This document shows, one piece after another, positions 34,721 through 44,144 of a DNA stretch of 64,000 nucleotides (the stretch's first letter is position 1; every line of letters begins with the position of its first letter). The translations under genes and the position numbers were made by a program. Source of the DNA: Gavia stellata (Eukaryota > Chordata > Aves > Gaviiformes > Gaviidae); the NCBI RefSeq assembly GCF_030936135.1, contig NW_026776913.1, positions 682,001-746,000 of the forward strand, written 5' to 3'. The notes below the pieces were generated by a model. The model was not told where the DNA came from. It ran no database searches and worked only from the letters and a program-made list of their open reading frames with translations.

Positions 34721-35182
34721 ACAGCACAGCGGGCATTATCCCCCCTCCTCAGCACTGCTCAGAACACATATACACAACACCGCGCTGCGTACGGGGTCTC
34801 AGGAAGAAGTGACCTCTTGCTGGCCTCTGTCCTCTACTGGCCTCTGACTCCGGTTCCCACAGGCCCTGCCCTCCTCCTGCCTCCCCAAGGGGCCCAGGAG
34901 CTCAGAGCTGGGAGAAAGCGGGCACAACGCTGCTAAAGAAACCTTCTGCTGGGGATTCGCAAGTTGAGTCCTGCATGGACAGGAGGGACTGTCATCTCTG
35001 TGAGGGCAAAAATACCCTCCTGACCACTGCAACAGCCTCACTCACAGCCAACACTGCATTTGGTGGACAGGGACAAAAGAAATCCATTCACTGCCTCCAA
35101 CACAGAAACATCTTCAACATGGACCTGACTAGAGTTTTCCCCACCCTCTTGCAGAAGGGGATAAGGAGCCACCAAGAAAATC
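34721..35182. other. Unassigned
   Basis: No gene recognised between the minisatellite and the antisense CR1. Confidence 0.4.
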
Positions 35183-36480
35183 ACAGAATCACAGAATGAG
35201 AGGTGTTGGAAGGGACCTCTGGAGATCATCTAGTCCAACCCCCCCACCAGAGGAGGTTCACCTACAGCAGGTTGCACAGGAATGCTTCCACGTGAGTTTT
35301 GAATATCTCCAGAGAAGAAGACTCCAAAACCTCTCTGGGCAGATTGTTCCAGGGCTCTGACACCCTCAAAGGAAAGAAATTCCTCCTCATGTGTAGACGG
35401 AACTTCGTATGACCATGTTTGTGCCCCTTGTCCTGTCAGTGGGCACCACTGAAAAAAGACTGTTCCCATCCTCCTGGCACCCACCCCTTAACTATTTCTA
35501 AGCATTGATAAGATCCCCCTCAGTCTTCTCTTCTCCAAACTATAATAACCCAAGTCCCTCAGCCTTTCCTCCTAAGAAAGATGTTCCACTCCCCTAATCA
35601 TCTTCGTAGCCCTTTGCTGTCCTCTCTCCAGCAGCTCCCTGTCCTTCTTGAACCGGGGAGCCCAGAACTGGACACAGTTCTCCAGATGCGGCCTCAGCAG
35701 GGCAGAGTAGAGGGGGAGGATAACCTCCCTCGCCCTCCTAGCCACACTCTTCTGGATGCAGCCCAGGATGCCATTGGCCTCCTTGGCCCCAAGGGCACAT
35801 TGGTGGCTCGTGGTCATCCTGTTGTCCCCCAGGACTCCCAGGTCCCTTTCCACAGAGCTGCTCTCCAGCAGGTCAGACCCCAACCTGTGCTGATGCATGG
35901 GGTTATTCTGCGCCCAGTGCAGTGCCCTACACTTGCCTTTGCTGAATTTCATCAGGTTCCTCTCTGCCCAACTCTCCAGCCTGTCCAGGTCATGCTGAAT
36001 GGCAGCGCAGCCTTCCACTGTGTCCGCCACTCCTCCCAGTTTTGTGTCATCAGCAAACTTGCTGAGGGCACACTCTATCCCTTCATCCAGGTCATTGATG
36101 AATATATTGAACAGGACTGGACCCAGTCCTGACCCCTGGGGAACACCACTTGTGACAGACCTCCAACTAGACTCTGGGCCACTAATCACAACCCTCAGAG
36201 CTCTGTCTATCAGCCAGTTTCCAATCCATCCCACTGTCCATTCATCTAACCCACACTTCCTACGCTTGCCTCTGAGGATGATGTGGGAGACGGTGTCGAA
36301 AGCCTTGCTGAAGCCAAGGTAAACAACATCCACTGCCCTCCCCGCATCTATCTATGCAGTCATGCCATCGTAGAAGGCTATCAGATTGGTCAGACATGAC
36401 TTTGCTTGGTGAATCCATGTTGACTACTTCTGATAACCTTCTTCTCCTGCTGGTGCTTTGAGATGACGCCCAGAACGAGC
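35183..36480 (-). mobile_element. CR1 LINE, antisense, with a 253-codon open RT segment
   Basis: Starts with the antisense 3' end (AGAATCACAGAATGAGAGG). An uninterrupted minus-strand frame (36333 to 35572, 253 codons) covers much of the RT palm: [12 protein letters not shown] at 5-16, [13 protein letters not shown] at 62-74 and FADDTKL with the catalytic Asp pair at 93-99. It continues to the thumb-like C-terminal part ([14 protein letters not shown]). The endonuclease and N-terminal RT are missing. It is the sister copy of 11301-12595, in the same orientation. Confidence 0.93.
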
Positions 36481-36773
36481 AGCACAGGGAATAAACAGGA
36501 AGAATTAGAGACCTGTGTGCGGTCGCAGGGCCAAAAGGGGACTGGTGAGGGACATGAAGGTTGGAGGCTGCCTTGGCTGTACTGGGCCACAGCTTCTAGT
36601 TCCTCTTGTTTATTTTGCATGCTGCATGCATTAGTATAAACACATTTCAAATGTGCTCCATTGTACTCAGCACATCGTGGAGCAGACTGAAGGACCTCGC
36701 TAGAACACCGTCCCTCAAGCATTGGTGTGCCACCCCCAGATTTATCTCTAGCGAGCCCGGTTTGATCCCTTTC
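36481..36773. mobile_element. CR1 remnants: deleted endonuclease piece and antisense ORF2 start
   Basis: 36481-36590 keeps both ends of the sense endonuclease segment seen at 12596-13195 (GGAATAAACAGGAAGAATTAG ... ACTGGTGAGGGACATGAAGG) with about 490 bp missing between them. 36590-36773 equals 13196-13376 (antisense ORF2 start). The sister sequence continues past 13376, but here an LTR begins at 36774. Confidence 0.75.
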
Positions 36774-37085
36774 TGTAGGAGATCAGTACGCCAGTGACCT
36801 TGAGCTGATAAACTCATCTATAAACTAAGGTCATTGGAAGAAAGCCAGGAGGTAAAAAGGGAACTTAACATGGTAGAGAATAAACAAAGGAGTAAATAGC
36901 CTGTGTAGCCACAGCCAATGAAATATTGCGTGATAACAGGTATAAGCCAATCAAAGAAGCAGAAGAGGCGCATGCATCGCGCGTGCATCACGTATGATCA
37001 GTTGAGAAGGTATAAAAGGAAATGTTGCAAAACAATAAACATCTCCTTTTACCATCGTCTATGGAGTCCGTTTTTCATTCCCTCA
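36774..37085 (+). mobile_element. ERV LTR 1 (about 312 bp)
   Basis: Starts TGTAGGAGATCAG and ends TTCCCTCA. It contains two CCAAT boxes (near 36916 and 36950), a TATA box (TATAAAAG, 37011-37018) and AATAAA (37034-37039) in normal U3-R order. A tRNA-Trp-type primer binding site follows 2 nt after its end. The left boundary is supported by the sister CR1 copy at 13376, which lacks the LTR. Confidence 0.85.
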
Positions 37086-37087
37086 AA

Positions 37088-37105
37088 TGGTGACCCCGAT
37101 ATGGA
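37088..37105 (+). promoter_or_regulatory. Retroviral primer binding site, tRNA-Trp type
   Basis: Begins TGGTGACCCCGA, the start of the primer binding site used by avian alpharetroviruses with tRNA-Trp. It then diverges (TATGGA). It lies 2 nt after LTR 1, the expected place for starting minus-strand DNA. Confidence 0.8.
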
Positions 37106-37229
37106 GGTGGAAACGCGGAAGGAAGAGTCCGGAGGGAACCCCAGCTGAACGAATCAAGCTGGCAGCTGGACTGCGGCTTTAATCCCGGGACATCACCTCA
37201 AATGACAGGTGAGCAGCTGGGCAGAAATC

Positions 37230-37328
37230 ATGGGAGCTAACATATCAGGCGAGGAAGAGGCTATAGTGAAGTTGTTAATGAGTGAAGTTGTTAATGCAGC
37301 TCCTAGCGAAAAGAAGAATGAAGTATGA
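37230..37328 (+). pseudogene. ERV gag N-terminal remnant with myristoylation-type start
   Basis: The ATG at 37230 opens a 32-codon frame starting MGANISGEEEAI. Gly2 with Ser6 fits an N-myristoylation signal, as at the start of many Gag matrix proteins. A 16-bp tandem duplication (unit AGTGAAGTTGTTAATG) lies inside the frame and shifts it, so the frame soon ends in TGA. The following DNA to 37443 is the rest of the broken gag/leader, cut off by the next LTR. Confidence 0.6.
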
Positions 37329-37443
37329 TGCATTTTGTGGAGGAATGGCTTAGTAACAAGGGACACGATCTGATTCCCGTGAGCAACCCAGTCTCTGATG
37401 AGGGGGAAGGCTCAGAGGAAACCGTTAACTGTCCTTGAAAGCC

Positions 37444-37715
37444 TGTTGTGATAAGAGACAGTGGAATGGTAAACAAGAAGAAGGAGCTACATCCGCGAAG
37501 AGGAGAAGTGCTCTTGTGCATGCACAAGAGCACTGTACCAATCTCACTCGCCGCCCTGGCGCGTGAACAGAGGCTGTAAGCCCATTATACAACTGTTGCG
37601 GACACGTGTTCTTGGCATCTGTCTATATATACTCTGTAAGCTTGAATAAAGGGGAGAACGACTATACTCATATTGAGATTCCATCGTTACTCCGGGTCCA
37701 TCTCCCACTCCAACA
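37444..37715 (+). mobile_element. ERV LTR 2 (about 272 bp) with 28-bp palindrome
   Basis: Has matching terminal inverted repeats TGTTG...CAACA. It contains a TATATATACT box (about 37624) and AATAAA (37645-37650). A perfect 28-bp palindrome (37507-37534) lies in its U3. The initiator-Met primer binding site begins 2 nt after its end. It is unrelated in sequence to LTR 1 and is inserted within the leader/gag of that element. Confidence 0.85.
37507..37534. repeat. Perfect 28-bp palindrome in LTR 2
   Basis: Left arm AGTGCTCTTGTGCA is followed directly by its exact reverse complement TGCACAAGAGCACT with no spacer. The flanking bases (A and G) do not pair, so the palindrome is exactly 28 bp. Confidence 0.95.
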
Positions 37716-37717
37716 TC

Positions 37718-37735
37718 TGGTAGCAGAGGATGGTT
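37718..37735 (+). promoter_or_regulatory. Retroviral primer binding site, initiator tRNA-Met type
   Basis: TGGTAGCAGAGGATGGTT is the exact 18-nt complement of the 3' end of vertebrate initiator tRNA-Met (ending ...CTCTGCTACCA). The position 2 nt after LTR 2 is as expected. A possible major splice donor (GCG|GTAAGC) follows near 37759. Confidence 0.88.
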
Positions 37736-37878
37736 CAGTTCGACTGAGGTCTCCGAGACTGCGGTAAGCAGCTAGAGGAGGGGAGTGGGAAACCACGGCT
37801 GAGGGAGGTGCTGCTCGGGCACAAGAAGTGGGGCAGACACTGGTGTGTGAGGTCGCTCCTCACCCCTCAGGCGCAGCA

Positions 37879-38025
37879 ATGGAAACAGAAGCTGCGGCCA
37901 CCTTGCTTGCTGGAATCCTCTCTAAGAGAGGGATTGAAGCACCTGTAAAGCGGCTGGTTAAGTTAATTAGGTTGGAACAGCGATGGGGTCATTTTTCTGA
38001 CACGCACATGCTGTTTTGTCTCTGA
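37879..38025 (+). pseudogene. ERV gag N-terminal remnant
   Basis: The ATG at 37879 opens a 48-codon frame (METEAAATLLAGILSKRG..., ending HMLFCL). Its helical Leu/Ile-rich, Lys/Arg-rich composition is like retroviral matrix N-termini. It is located about 145 bp after the Met primer binding site, the usual place for gag. It ends in TGA. Later frames to about 38250 may be further gag pieces, but no capsid or zinc-finger signature was recognised. Confidence 0.5.
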
Positions 38026-38249
38026 ATGGCGGGACTTTGGAGGTTAAGAGGCAGCAGTGCTCAAGTTTCTCCTACATATACTCTCTACGAGAGAACTTAG
38101 TTATGACCTGTCTACCTCCAAGGCGCCGGAAGGGATCCAGGGAGGCTGTCAAATTCTCCACTGCGTGGAGGTTCACCTCAGAGACTTTGACAGAAACGCA
38201 GCAGAGCGACGTGCTGCTGCTGCGGCGTTCATGACTACCAACCCTACAG

Positions 38250-38523
38250 GACTGTCTTGTGGTGCGCCGCCCACGGCACCCGCCAGCCAAACCCAGCTGG
38301 ACAGACGTGGCCTCCGGCAGCGCGGCGGTGCCGGTGCGGGTGCGGGTGCGGGTGCGGGGCCACCGTGCAGGGCGCGCAGCGCGGTGGAGGCGGGAGGCCG
38401 CCATGGGCCCGGCCCTCCCCGCTGGTGCGCAGCCCCGCTGCCCAGGGATGCACAATCAAACCGCAGCACATCGATCCGCCGGCGCTCGCTGAACGGAGCG
38501 CGGCGGCTCGCCGGTGAAATTGG
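38250..38523. other. CpG-rich segment inside ERV block, with GGTGCG tandem repeat
   Basis: A sharp change to very GC- and CpG-rich DNA within an otherwise AT-leaning retroviral region. It includes GGTGCG units near 38330-38357 and a GCCGCCATGG start context with its ATG at 38403, opening a 29-codon frame. No viral domain is seen. It could be captured host promoter/5'UTR-like DNA or a GC-rich gag spacer. Confidence 0.45.
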
Positions 38524-38666
38524 ACTAAAAAAAAAAAAAAAAAGAGAGAGAGAAAAAAAGAGTGAGAGAAAAAAAGAGAGGAAAAAAAGAGAGAGAAAAA
38601 AGAGAGAGAGAAAAAAAGAGAGAAAAAAGAGAGAGAGAAAAAAAGAGAGAAGAAAAAAAAAAAAAG
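38524..38666 (+). repeat. Purine-only low-complexity tract (A/G-rich)
   Basis: About 140 bp of almost uninterrupted A and G with AGAGAGAGAAAAAAA-type units. It produces Lys/Arg/Glu strings on one strand and Phe/Leu/Ser strings on the other, so the 217-codon frame across it is not accepted as a gene. Confidence 0.9.
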
Positions 38667-39317
38667 TCTGCCGCGGAACCCCGTGCAGGACGCGGAAAAA
38701 GTGGAAGTGAACGGTTCTAAGCCAAAACGGAGAAATAATACGCATGCGGAAGTGCCTCCTCAGAAAACTCTAAGGGAGGAGGGACCCGAGCCACCTACTG
38801 AGCTCATCGATTTGGGACAAGCAAATGTTGCTCGGTCCCTCACAAAGACTTCGCAAATGTTGATGGGCTCTGGTCCTTTTGTGCGTCCAACAGCTAGCGC
38901 AAGAGGATTTATTAGGCATTCGGGAAGAAAAAATCCGCGCCAGCACGTGGTGCGAAGTGGGGAGCGGGGAGGGGGTAAACATCTGTCTGCCGCAGCCCGG
39001 GCCCGGCTGTGCCGCCGTCACGCGTGCGCCCGTGCAGCGTGCGCCCGGCGCCCCTGCCCCCCCGCCCTCCCTCCCTCCCCCCGGCCCCCACCCTCCCTCC
39101 CCCGAAAAAAAAAAAAACTCAATTCAGAAGTTGCAGCATTCTCAACCCCCCCAGTCTCTTCCGCACTCGAGAGAAGCATCACCTTAGTGCTTCTGAACAC
39201 AAACAGGCAGAAGCAATAGATAAAGTTGGTTATAAAGGGTTTACCGCTCAAAATTTTAGTTGACAAAATAGACTTATAGAAAGCAATTTGTATTAAGAGG
39301 TTTGAAAAGTAACTGAA
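38667..39317. other. Unassigned ERV-internal stretch, with C-rich and A-rich tracts
   Basis: An open plus frame (38683-39219) with no recognised domain covers it and may include a gag remnant at its start. A pyrimidine/C-rich run (about 39055-39103) and an A12 run (about 39106-39117) follow. Lack of a retroviral protease signature means the gag-pol link is missing or unrecognisable. Confidence 0.4.
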
Positions 39318-39782
39318 GTGTTTTCTCCAGGAGAAATTAAGAACAAATCTATCAGGAGCTTATGTGAAACAAAGAATGAACCAGTCTGTCAAGTATTCAT
39401 CCCAAACTTCAAGTTTTCCTACAAATTTCAGACATCACAAATCTTGGTTTCTTCCAGCAACAGGTACGAAGGACAGGCTTGGCCTGTTTCAAGGATCCAC
39501 ACATCCTCTAAGCTTAAGTTTAGACAGTTCCTGCTCGTGTATCATTACATGGATGATGTTTTAGTTGCTGGGAAAGATTTAGATGTTGAAAAAACATTGC
39601 AAGATTTGACAGTTACGGTAGAAAGAAAAGGTTTAGAAATTGCACCTGAAAAGGTTCAAAAGGGTCCTCCATGGCATTATTTGGGTTGGATCATCACACA
39701 AAGTACTGTGAGGCCACAGAAAATACAGCTGACCACGCAGATAACAACATTAACAGATGTGCAGAAATTATTGGGGGACATT
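39318..39782 (+). pseudogene. ERV pol remnant, reverse transcriptase palm
   Basis: Reads through a diverged fingers/palm region to the catalytic motif YMDDVLVAG (about 39547-39573), then KGLEIAPEKVQ and HYLGW, and on to VQKLLGDI at the start of the connection domain. YMDD with HYLGW fits the alpha/betaretrovirus-like (ERVK-type) class. The N-terminal part before the active site is rearranged. The frame is cut at about 39782 by an antisense LTR piece and resumes at about 40066. Confidence 0.85.
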
Positions 39783-40064
39783 CGGAGTAATGGCATTTGT
39801 CTTCCCAAGTAACCGTTATGCGTGATGGAGCCCTGCTTTCCTGGAGATGGCTGAACACCTGCCTGCCGACGGGAAGTGGTGAATGAATTCCTTGTTTTGC
39901 TTTGCTTGCCTGCATGGCTTTTGCTTTACCTATTAAACTGTCTTTATCTCAGCCCACAAGTTTTCTCACTTTTACCCTTCCGATTCTCTCCCCCATCCCA
40001 CTGGAGGGGGAGTGAACGAGCGGCTGTGTGGTGCTTAGTTGCCAGCTGGGCTTAAACCACAACA
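39783..40064 (-). mobile_element. Truncated ERVL-type LTR inserted antisense in pol
   Basis: Matches the first ~280 bp of the LTR at 21584 in reverse complement. The LTR start (TGTTGTGGTTTAAGCCCAGC) is at 40064, and the sequence breaks off at about 39783 (GGAGTAATGGC). It separates two pol segments that would be contiguous in the connection domain, so it inserted into an existing provirus and lost its 3' half. Confidence 0.85.
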
Positions 40065-40065
40065 G

Positions 40066-41286
40066 TCCATCCAATGGGTACCTTCCATTGTTGGCATTAC
40101 CAATGATGACCTGGAACCTTTAATGCCTCTGTTAGGGACTTCTGCATCTGCTGATGCATTGAGAACTTTATCGATGCAGCAACAGCAAGCTTTGCAAAAG
40201 ATAACCGAGAAATTAGTCAGCGGGGTGTCGCAACGATTTATTACAGAACTACCTATACACTTACTTATTGTTAATTCCAGTAAAAGTAGGAACCATGTTT
40301 TAGGTCTCCTAATCCAGCAATCACCAAAAAGTGTCGTAATAATAGAATGGCTTTTCTTGTCATATCAGCCTAAGACAACAGTGTGTACTAGAATAGAACT
40401 GCTTGCAAATATCATCATAAAGGGAAGGCGTCGCAGTATTGATTTAACAGGGCAGGATCCAGAACGAATTTGTATTCTTATTAAGCAATCCTATTTAGAT
40501 TGGCTTTTGTCCTCTTCTGATATTTTACAACACGCTTTTGCTGAATATACCGGTCAGATTACTAATGCTTACCCACCCACAAGACTTTTGCCGTTGTTAC
40601 AGGACCAAGCGTTTGAAGAATCTCCGCAATTATCAGAAACGCCTGTCCCAGGGCTTACTGTTTTTACCGATGCAGGAAAAAAGTCAAAACGAGCCGCTAT
40701 TACTTGGTGTGTTCAGGGACAATGGCATTCCCAATTGCTTACACGTTATCCGCAAGATTCATTGCAAACGTTGGAGCTGAAGGACGAGGTTTGGGCTTTT
40801 CAGAATTGGGCAACTCAACCTCTTAACATTGTTTCTGATTCTTTGTATGTAGTGGGTACTGTTAAACGGATTGAGCGATCTATGTTACGTGAGGTGAAAA
40901 ACCCAATATTATACCAGTTGTTGTTACAGATGTTGCATTTGCTAAATCAGCGAACCAATCCTTATTTTATTACGCATATTCGCAGCCATCAGTTTGACTC
41001 TGGTCTGGCCATTGGCAATAACAGAGCAGATGACTTAAATGCCGCCGCTTGGGAAAATCGCCAAACTCACCTGTTTGAGCAAGCCCGGAGTTCCCATGAA
41101 TTTTTTCACCAATCGGCTAAAGTTTTAGCAAGACAATTTAATCTTTCTATTTCTGATGCCCGTGGCATTGTACAATCATGTCCAGACTGCCAAATTACAG
41201 GTCTGGGATTGGGTTTAGGAGTCAATCCTCGTGGATTGCATGCTTTACAATTCTGGCAGATGGACGTCACTCATATTTTCTGGTAA
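40066..41286 (+). pseudogene. ERV pol remnant, connection, RNase H and integrase N-terminus
   Basis: An open frame of about 407 codons. It contains the connection domain start (IQWVPSIVGIT), RNase H residues (FTDAG near 40663, a Glu in LELKDEVWAF near 40780, SDSLYV near 40837, NNRAD near 41019) and an integrase zinc-binding HX3H...CX2C pattern (HEFFH near 41092, CPDC near 41182). The frame stops at TAA 41284-41286 just after WQMDVTH, which holds the first catalytic Asp of integrase. The rest of integrase and env are absent. The upstream ATG-containing codons derive from the inserted LTR. Confidence 0.9.
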
Positions 41287-41340
41287 GAAATGGACATCCT
41301 GTGAACACTCCAAGCACTGAAAATCTGTACTTAACTTGTA

Positions 41341-41681
41341 TGTAGGCCTCTGGACCCAGAGGTTATGAGCGGACAATGATATGGGCTGAAAGGTTACTTT
41401 CGGGCAACATGAATTCTCTGTGAGAAAAGGGAGGAAATCATGATAAAGACAGAGCTTCAGCCAGGATTTAGGCGGGAGCCACGTTCCCATGGACAGCTAG
41501 CTTTAACCAATGATAGAATGCTTAGAGTCGCGTGCTTGCTTGCTGAAAACCAATCATAATGCCGACGGCGCATGTAATGCGATAACAGAATGTATATTAA
41601 CTGCGCTATCCGCGCAATAAAGTTGGCATCAACCTGATCATATAGGTCGTCGTGTTGTTGTCCGTGACTTCTGTGTCAACA
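41341..41681 (+). mobile_element. Probable ERV LTR 3 (boundaries approximate)
   Basis: LTR-like: CCAAT boxes (near 41508 and 41549), a TATATTAA stretch near 41592, AATAAA near 41618 and an end in GTGTCAACA. TGTAGGCC at 41341 is the best candidate start. It follows the truncated pol, so it may be the 3' LTR after a large deletion of integrase/env, but it differs in sequence from LTR 1 and LTR 2. Confidence 0.5.
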
Positions 41682-42755
41682 CCAATGCACGCAGCATGGG
41701 CAGCAAACAGGAGGAGCTGGAAGCCATTGTGCAGCTGGACAGCTATGACGTAGTCGCCATCACAGAAACATGGTGGAACGACTCACATGACTGGAGTGCT
41801 GCGATGGAGGGCTATAAACTCTTCAGGAGGGATAGGCAAGGAAGGAGAGGCGGTGGGGTGGCTCTGTACGTCAAGGAGTGCTTTGATTGTATAGAGCTCG
41901 ATGATTGTGATGACAGGGTTGAATGCTTCTGGGTAAGGATGAGGGCGAAGGCAGATATCCTGCTGGGGTCTGTTATAGACCACCCAACCAGGGCGAAGAA
42001 GCCGATGAAACGTTCTACAAGCGACTGGAGAAGTCTCACAGTCACAAGCCCTTGTTCTTGTGGGGGACTTCAACTTACCAGATGTCTGCTGGAAATACAA
42101 CACAGCAGAGAGGAAACAGTCCTGGAGGTTTCTGGAGTGTGTGGAAGATAACTTCCTGATACAGCTGGTAAGGGAGCCTACCAGGGGAAGTGCCCTGCTT
42201 GACCTGCTGTTACAAACAGAGAGGGTCTGGTGGGAGAAGTGAAGGTTGGAGGCCGTCTTGGGCTTAGCGACCATGAAATGATAGAATTCTCAATTCTTGG
42301 CCAAGTGAGGACGGGGTTCAGCAATACCACTACGATGGACTTGCGGAGGGCAGACTTTGGCCTGTTCAGGACACTGGTTGAGAGGGTCCCTTGGGAGACG
42401 GTCCTGAAGGGCAAAGGGGCCCAGGAAGGCTGGACATTCTTCAAGAAGGAAATCTTGAAGGCGCAGGAGCAGGCAGTGCCCATGTGCCGTAAGAAGAGCC
42501 AGAAGGGAAGACGACCGGCCTGGCTGAACAAGGAGCTTTCTGGAAAAAGTTCTTTACTGAGAAAGTGGTGAAGCATTGGAACAGGCTGCCTAGGGAAATG
42601 GTGGAGTCACCATCACTGGAGGTGTTCAAAAAACAAGTAGATGTGGCACTGCGGGACATGGTTTACTGGGTGTGGTGGTTTTGGGTTCATGGTTGGACTT
42701 GATGATCTTACAGGTCTTTTCCAACCTTAATGATTCTGTGATTCTTCAAGAAGGA
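41678..42755 (+). mobile_element. CR1 LINE, sense, endonuclease joined to 3' end (RT deleted)
   Basis: Starts at ORF2 with NKQ-like KQEELEAIVQL, then ITETWWNDSHDWS, GGGVALYVKE, YRPPNQG, VGDFNLPDVCW and GLSDHEMIEF. These are the catalytic blocks of the APE-type endonuclease, spread over three frames by small indels. After LNKELSGKS (about 42550) it jumps directly to the 3' end ([16 protein letters not shown]) and TGATTCTGTGATTC terminus. The whole RT is missing. Confidence 0.9.
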
Positions 42756-43143
42756 CAAGCTGCTGCTGAGAATGGCCCTGGGGGAGGAAAGCCTGTGATC
42801 CAGCCACACTGTGGACATCATGCTGGGGGCTGACCAGCTAGATAGCGTCCACGCCAAGAAGGACTGGGGGTCCCGAGGACAAGCTGCTGAGCATGAGCCA
42901 GCAATGCACCCCTGCAGCAAAGGCCAACAGCCTCCTGGGCTGCATTAGGGAGAACATTGCTGGCAGATGGAGGGAGGTGGTCTTTCCCCTCTCCTCTGCA
43001 CTGGTGAAACCACAAATGGTTTAAGGGACTACAGCATCTTCCACAGGAGGAAAGGCTGAGAGATCTAGGACTGTTCAGTCTGGAGAAGAACAGGCTCAGA
43101 GGGGCCTTATTGGAGCACATAAATTCCTGATGGGAGGGAATGA
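42756..43143 (+). mobile_element. Old CR1 fragment, sense, RT C-terminal part
   Basis: Shows the 'ctgagcatgagccagcaatgcacccctgcagcaaaggccaacagcc' block and 'ctgggctgcattaggg', typical of the CR1 RT C-terminus, with many mutations. It ends mid-element, where another CR1 begins. Confidence 0.75.
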
Positions 43144-43860
43144 AGACAAGGGAGCCAAACTGCCTTATTGAGAGCAGCCCTGCGAGAAGGACTTGGGGCT
43201 ACTGGGGGATGAAAAGCCGGACATGAGCCGGCAATGTGCGCTCACAGCCCAGAAGGCCAACCATATCCTGGGCTGCATCAAAAGAAGTGAGGCCAGCAGG
43301 TCGAGGGAGGTGATTCTGCCCCTCTACTCTGCGCTGGTGAGACCCCACCTGGAGTCCTGCATCCAGCTCTGGAGCCCTCAGCACAGGAAAGACACAGACC
43401 TGTTGGAGCGGTTCTAGAGGAGGCCACAAAAATGATCAGAGGGATAGAACACCTCTCCTATGGAGGAAGGCTGTTTAGCCTGGAGAAGAGAAGGCTCCGG
43501 CGAGACCTTATCGCAGCCTTTCAACGCTTAAAGAGGACTTATAAGAAAGATGGGGACAAAGCTTTTAGCAGGGCCTGTTGCGATAGGACAAGGGCTAATG
43601 GTTTTAAACTAAGAGAGGATAGAATTAGACCAGCTATAAGGAAGAAATCTTTTATGACGAGGATGGTGAAACAGGTTGCTCAGAGAGGTGGTAGATGCCC
43701 CATCCCTGGAAACATTCCAGGTCAGGTTGGATGGGGCTCTGAGCAACCTGATCTAGTGGAAGACGTCCCTGCTCATTGCAGGGGGGTTGGACTAGATGAC
43801 CTCTAAAGGTCCCTCCAACCCAAACTATTCTATGATTCTGGGGTTCTATGAAACTCTCCT
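43144..43860 (+). mobile_element. CR1 fragment, sense, RT C-terminus to 3' end
   Basis: Frames include [39 protein letters not shown] and IRGIEHLSYGGRLFSLEKRR. The 3' end 'ctccaacccaaactattctatgattctgg' is intact. One stop at 43417 interrupts the frame. Confidence 0.9.
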
Positions 43861-44135
43861 CGGTATTTCCCAATGAACAAGACAAGGGGTGGTGGACACA
43901 GATTAAAACCACATAAAATTCCATCTGAATGCAAGAAAACACATTTTGATTGGGAGGGTGGTCAAACACTGGAACAGGTTGCCCAGAGAGATGGTGCAAT
44001 CTCCATCCTTGGAGACTTTCCAAACCCACCTAGACAAGGTCCTGAGCAACCTGCTCCAGCTGACCCTGCCTCAACTGGGGGTTGAACTAGATGATCTCCA
44101 GAGGCCCCTCCCAACCTCAACTATGCCGTGAGGAT
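43861..44135 (+). mobile_element. CR1 3'-end fragment, sense
   Basis: A different CR1 subfamily by sequence. It has 'ggtggtcaaacactggaacaggttgcccagagagatggtg' and 'ttgaactagatgatctccagaggcccctcccaacctcaactatg'. Only the last ~275 bp are present. Confidence 0.85.
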
Positions 44136-44144
44136 GAAGGAAAA

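Noticed and set aside
38057-38710. 217-codon frame with a Lys/Arg/Glu-rich end
   Set aside because: It crosses a CpG-rich tandem repeat and a purine-only tract; the basic tail is translated low-complexity DNA.
37444-41681. A single complete provirus between LTR 2 and LTR 3
   Set aside because: The two LTRs are not related by eye, protease, most of integrase and env are missing, and a foreign LTR lies in pol; it is a composite.
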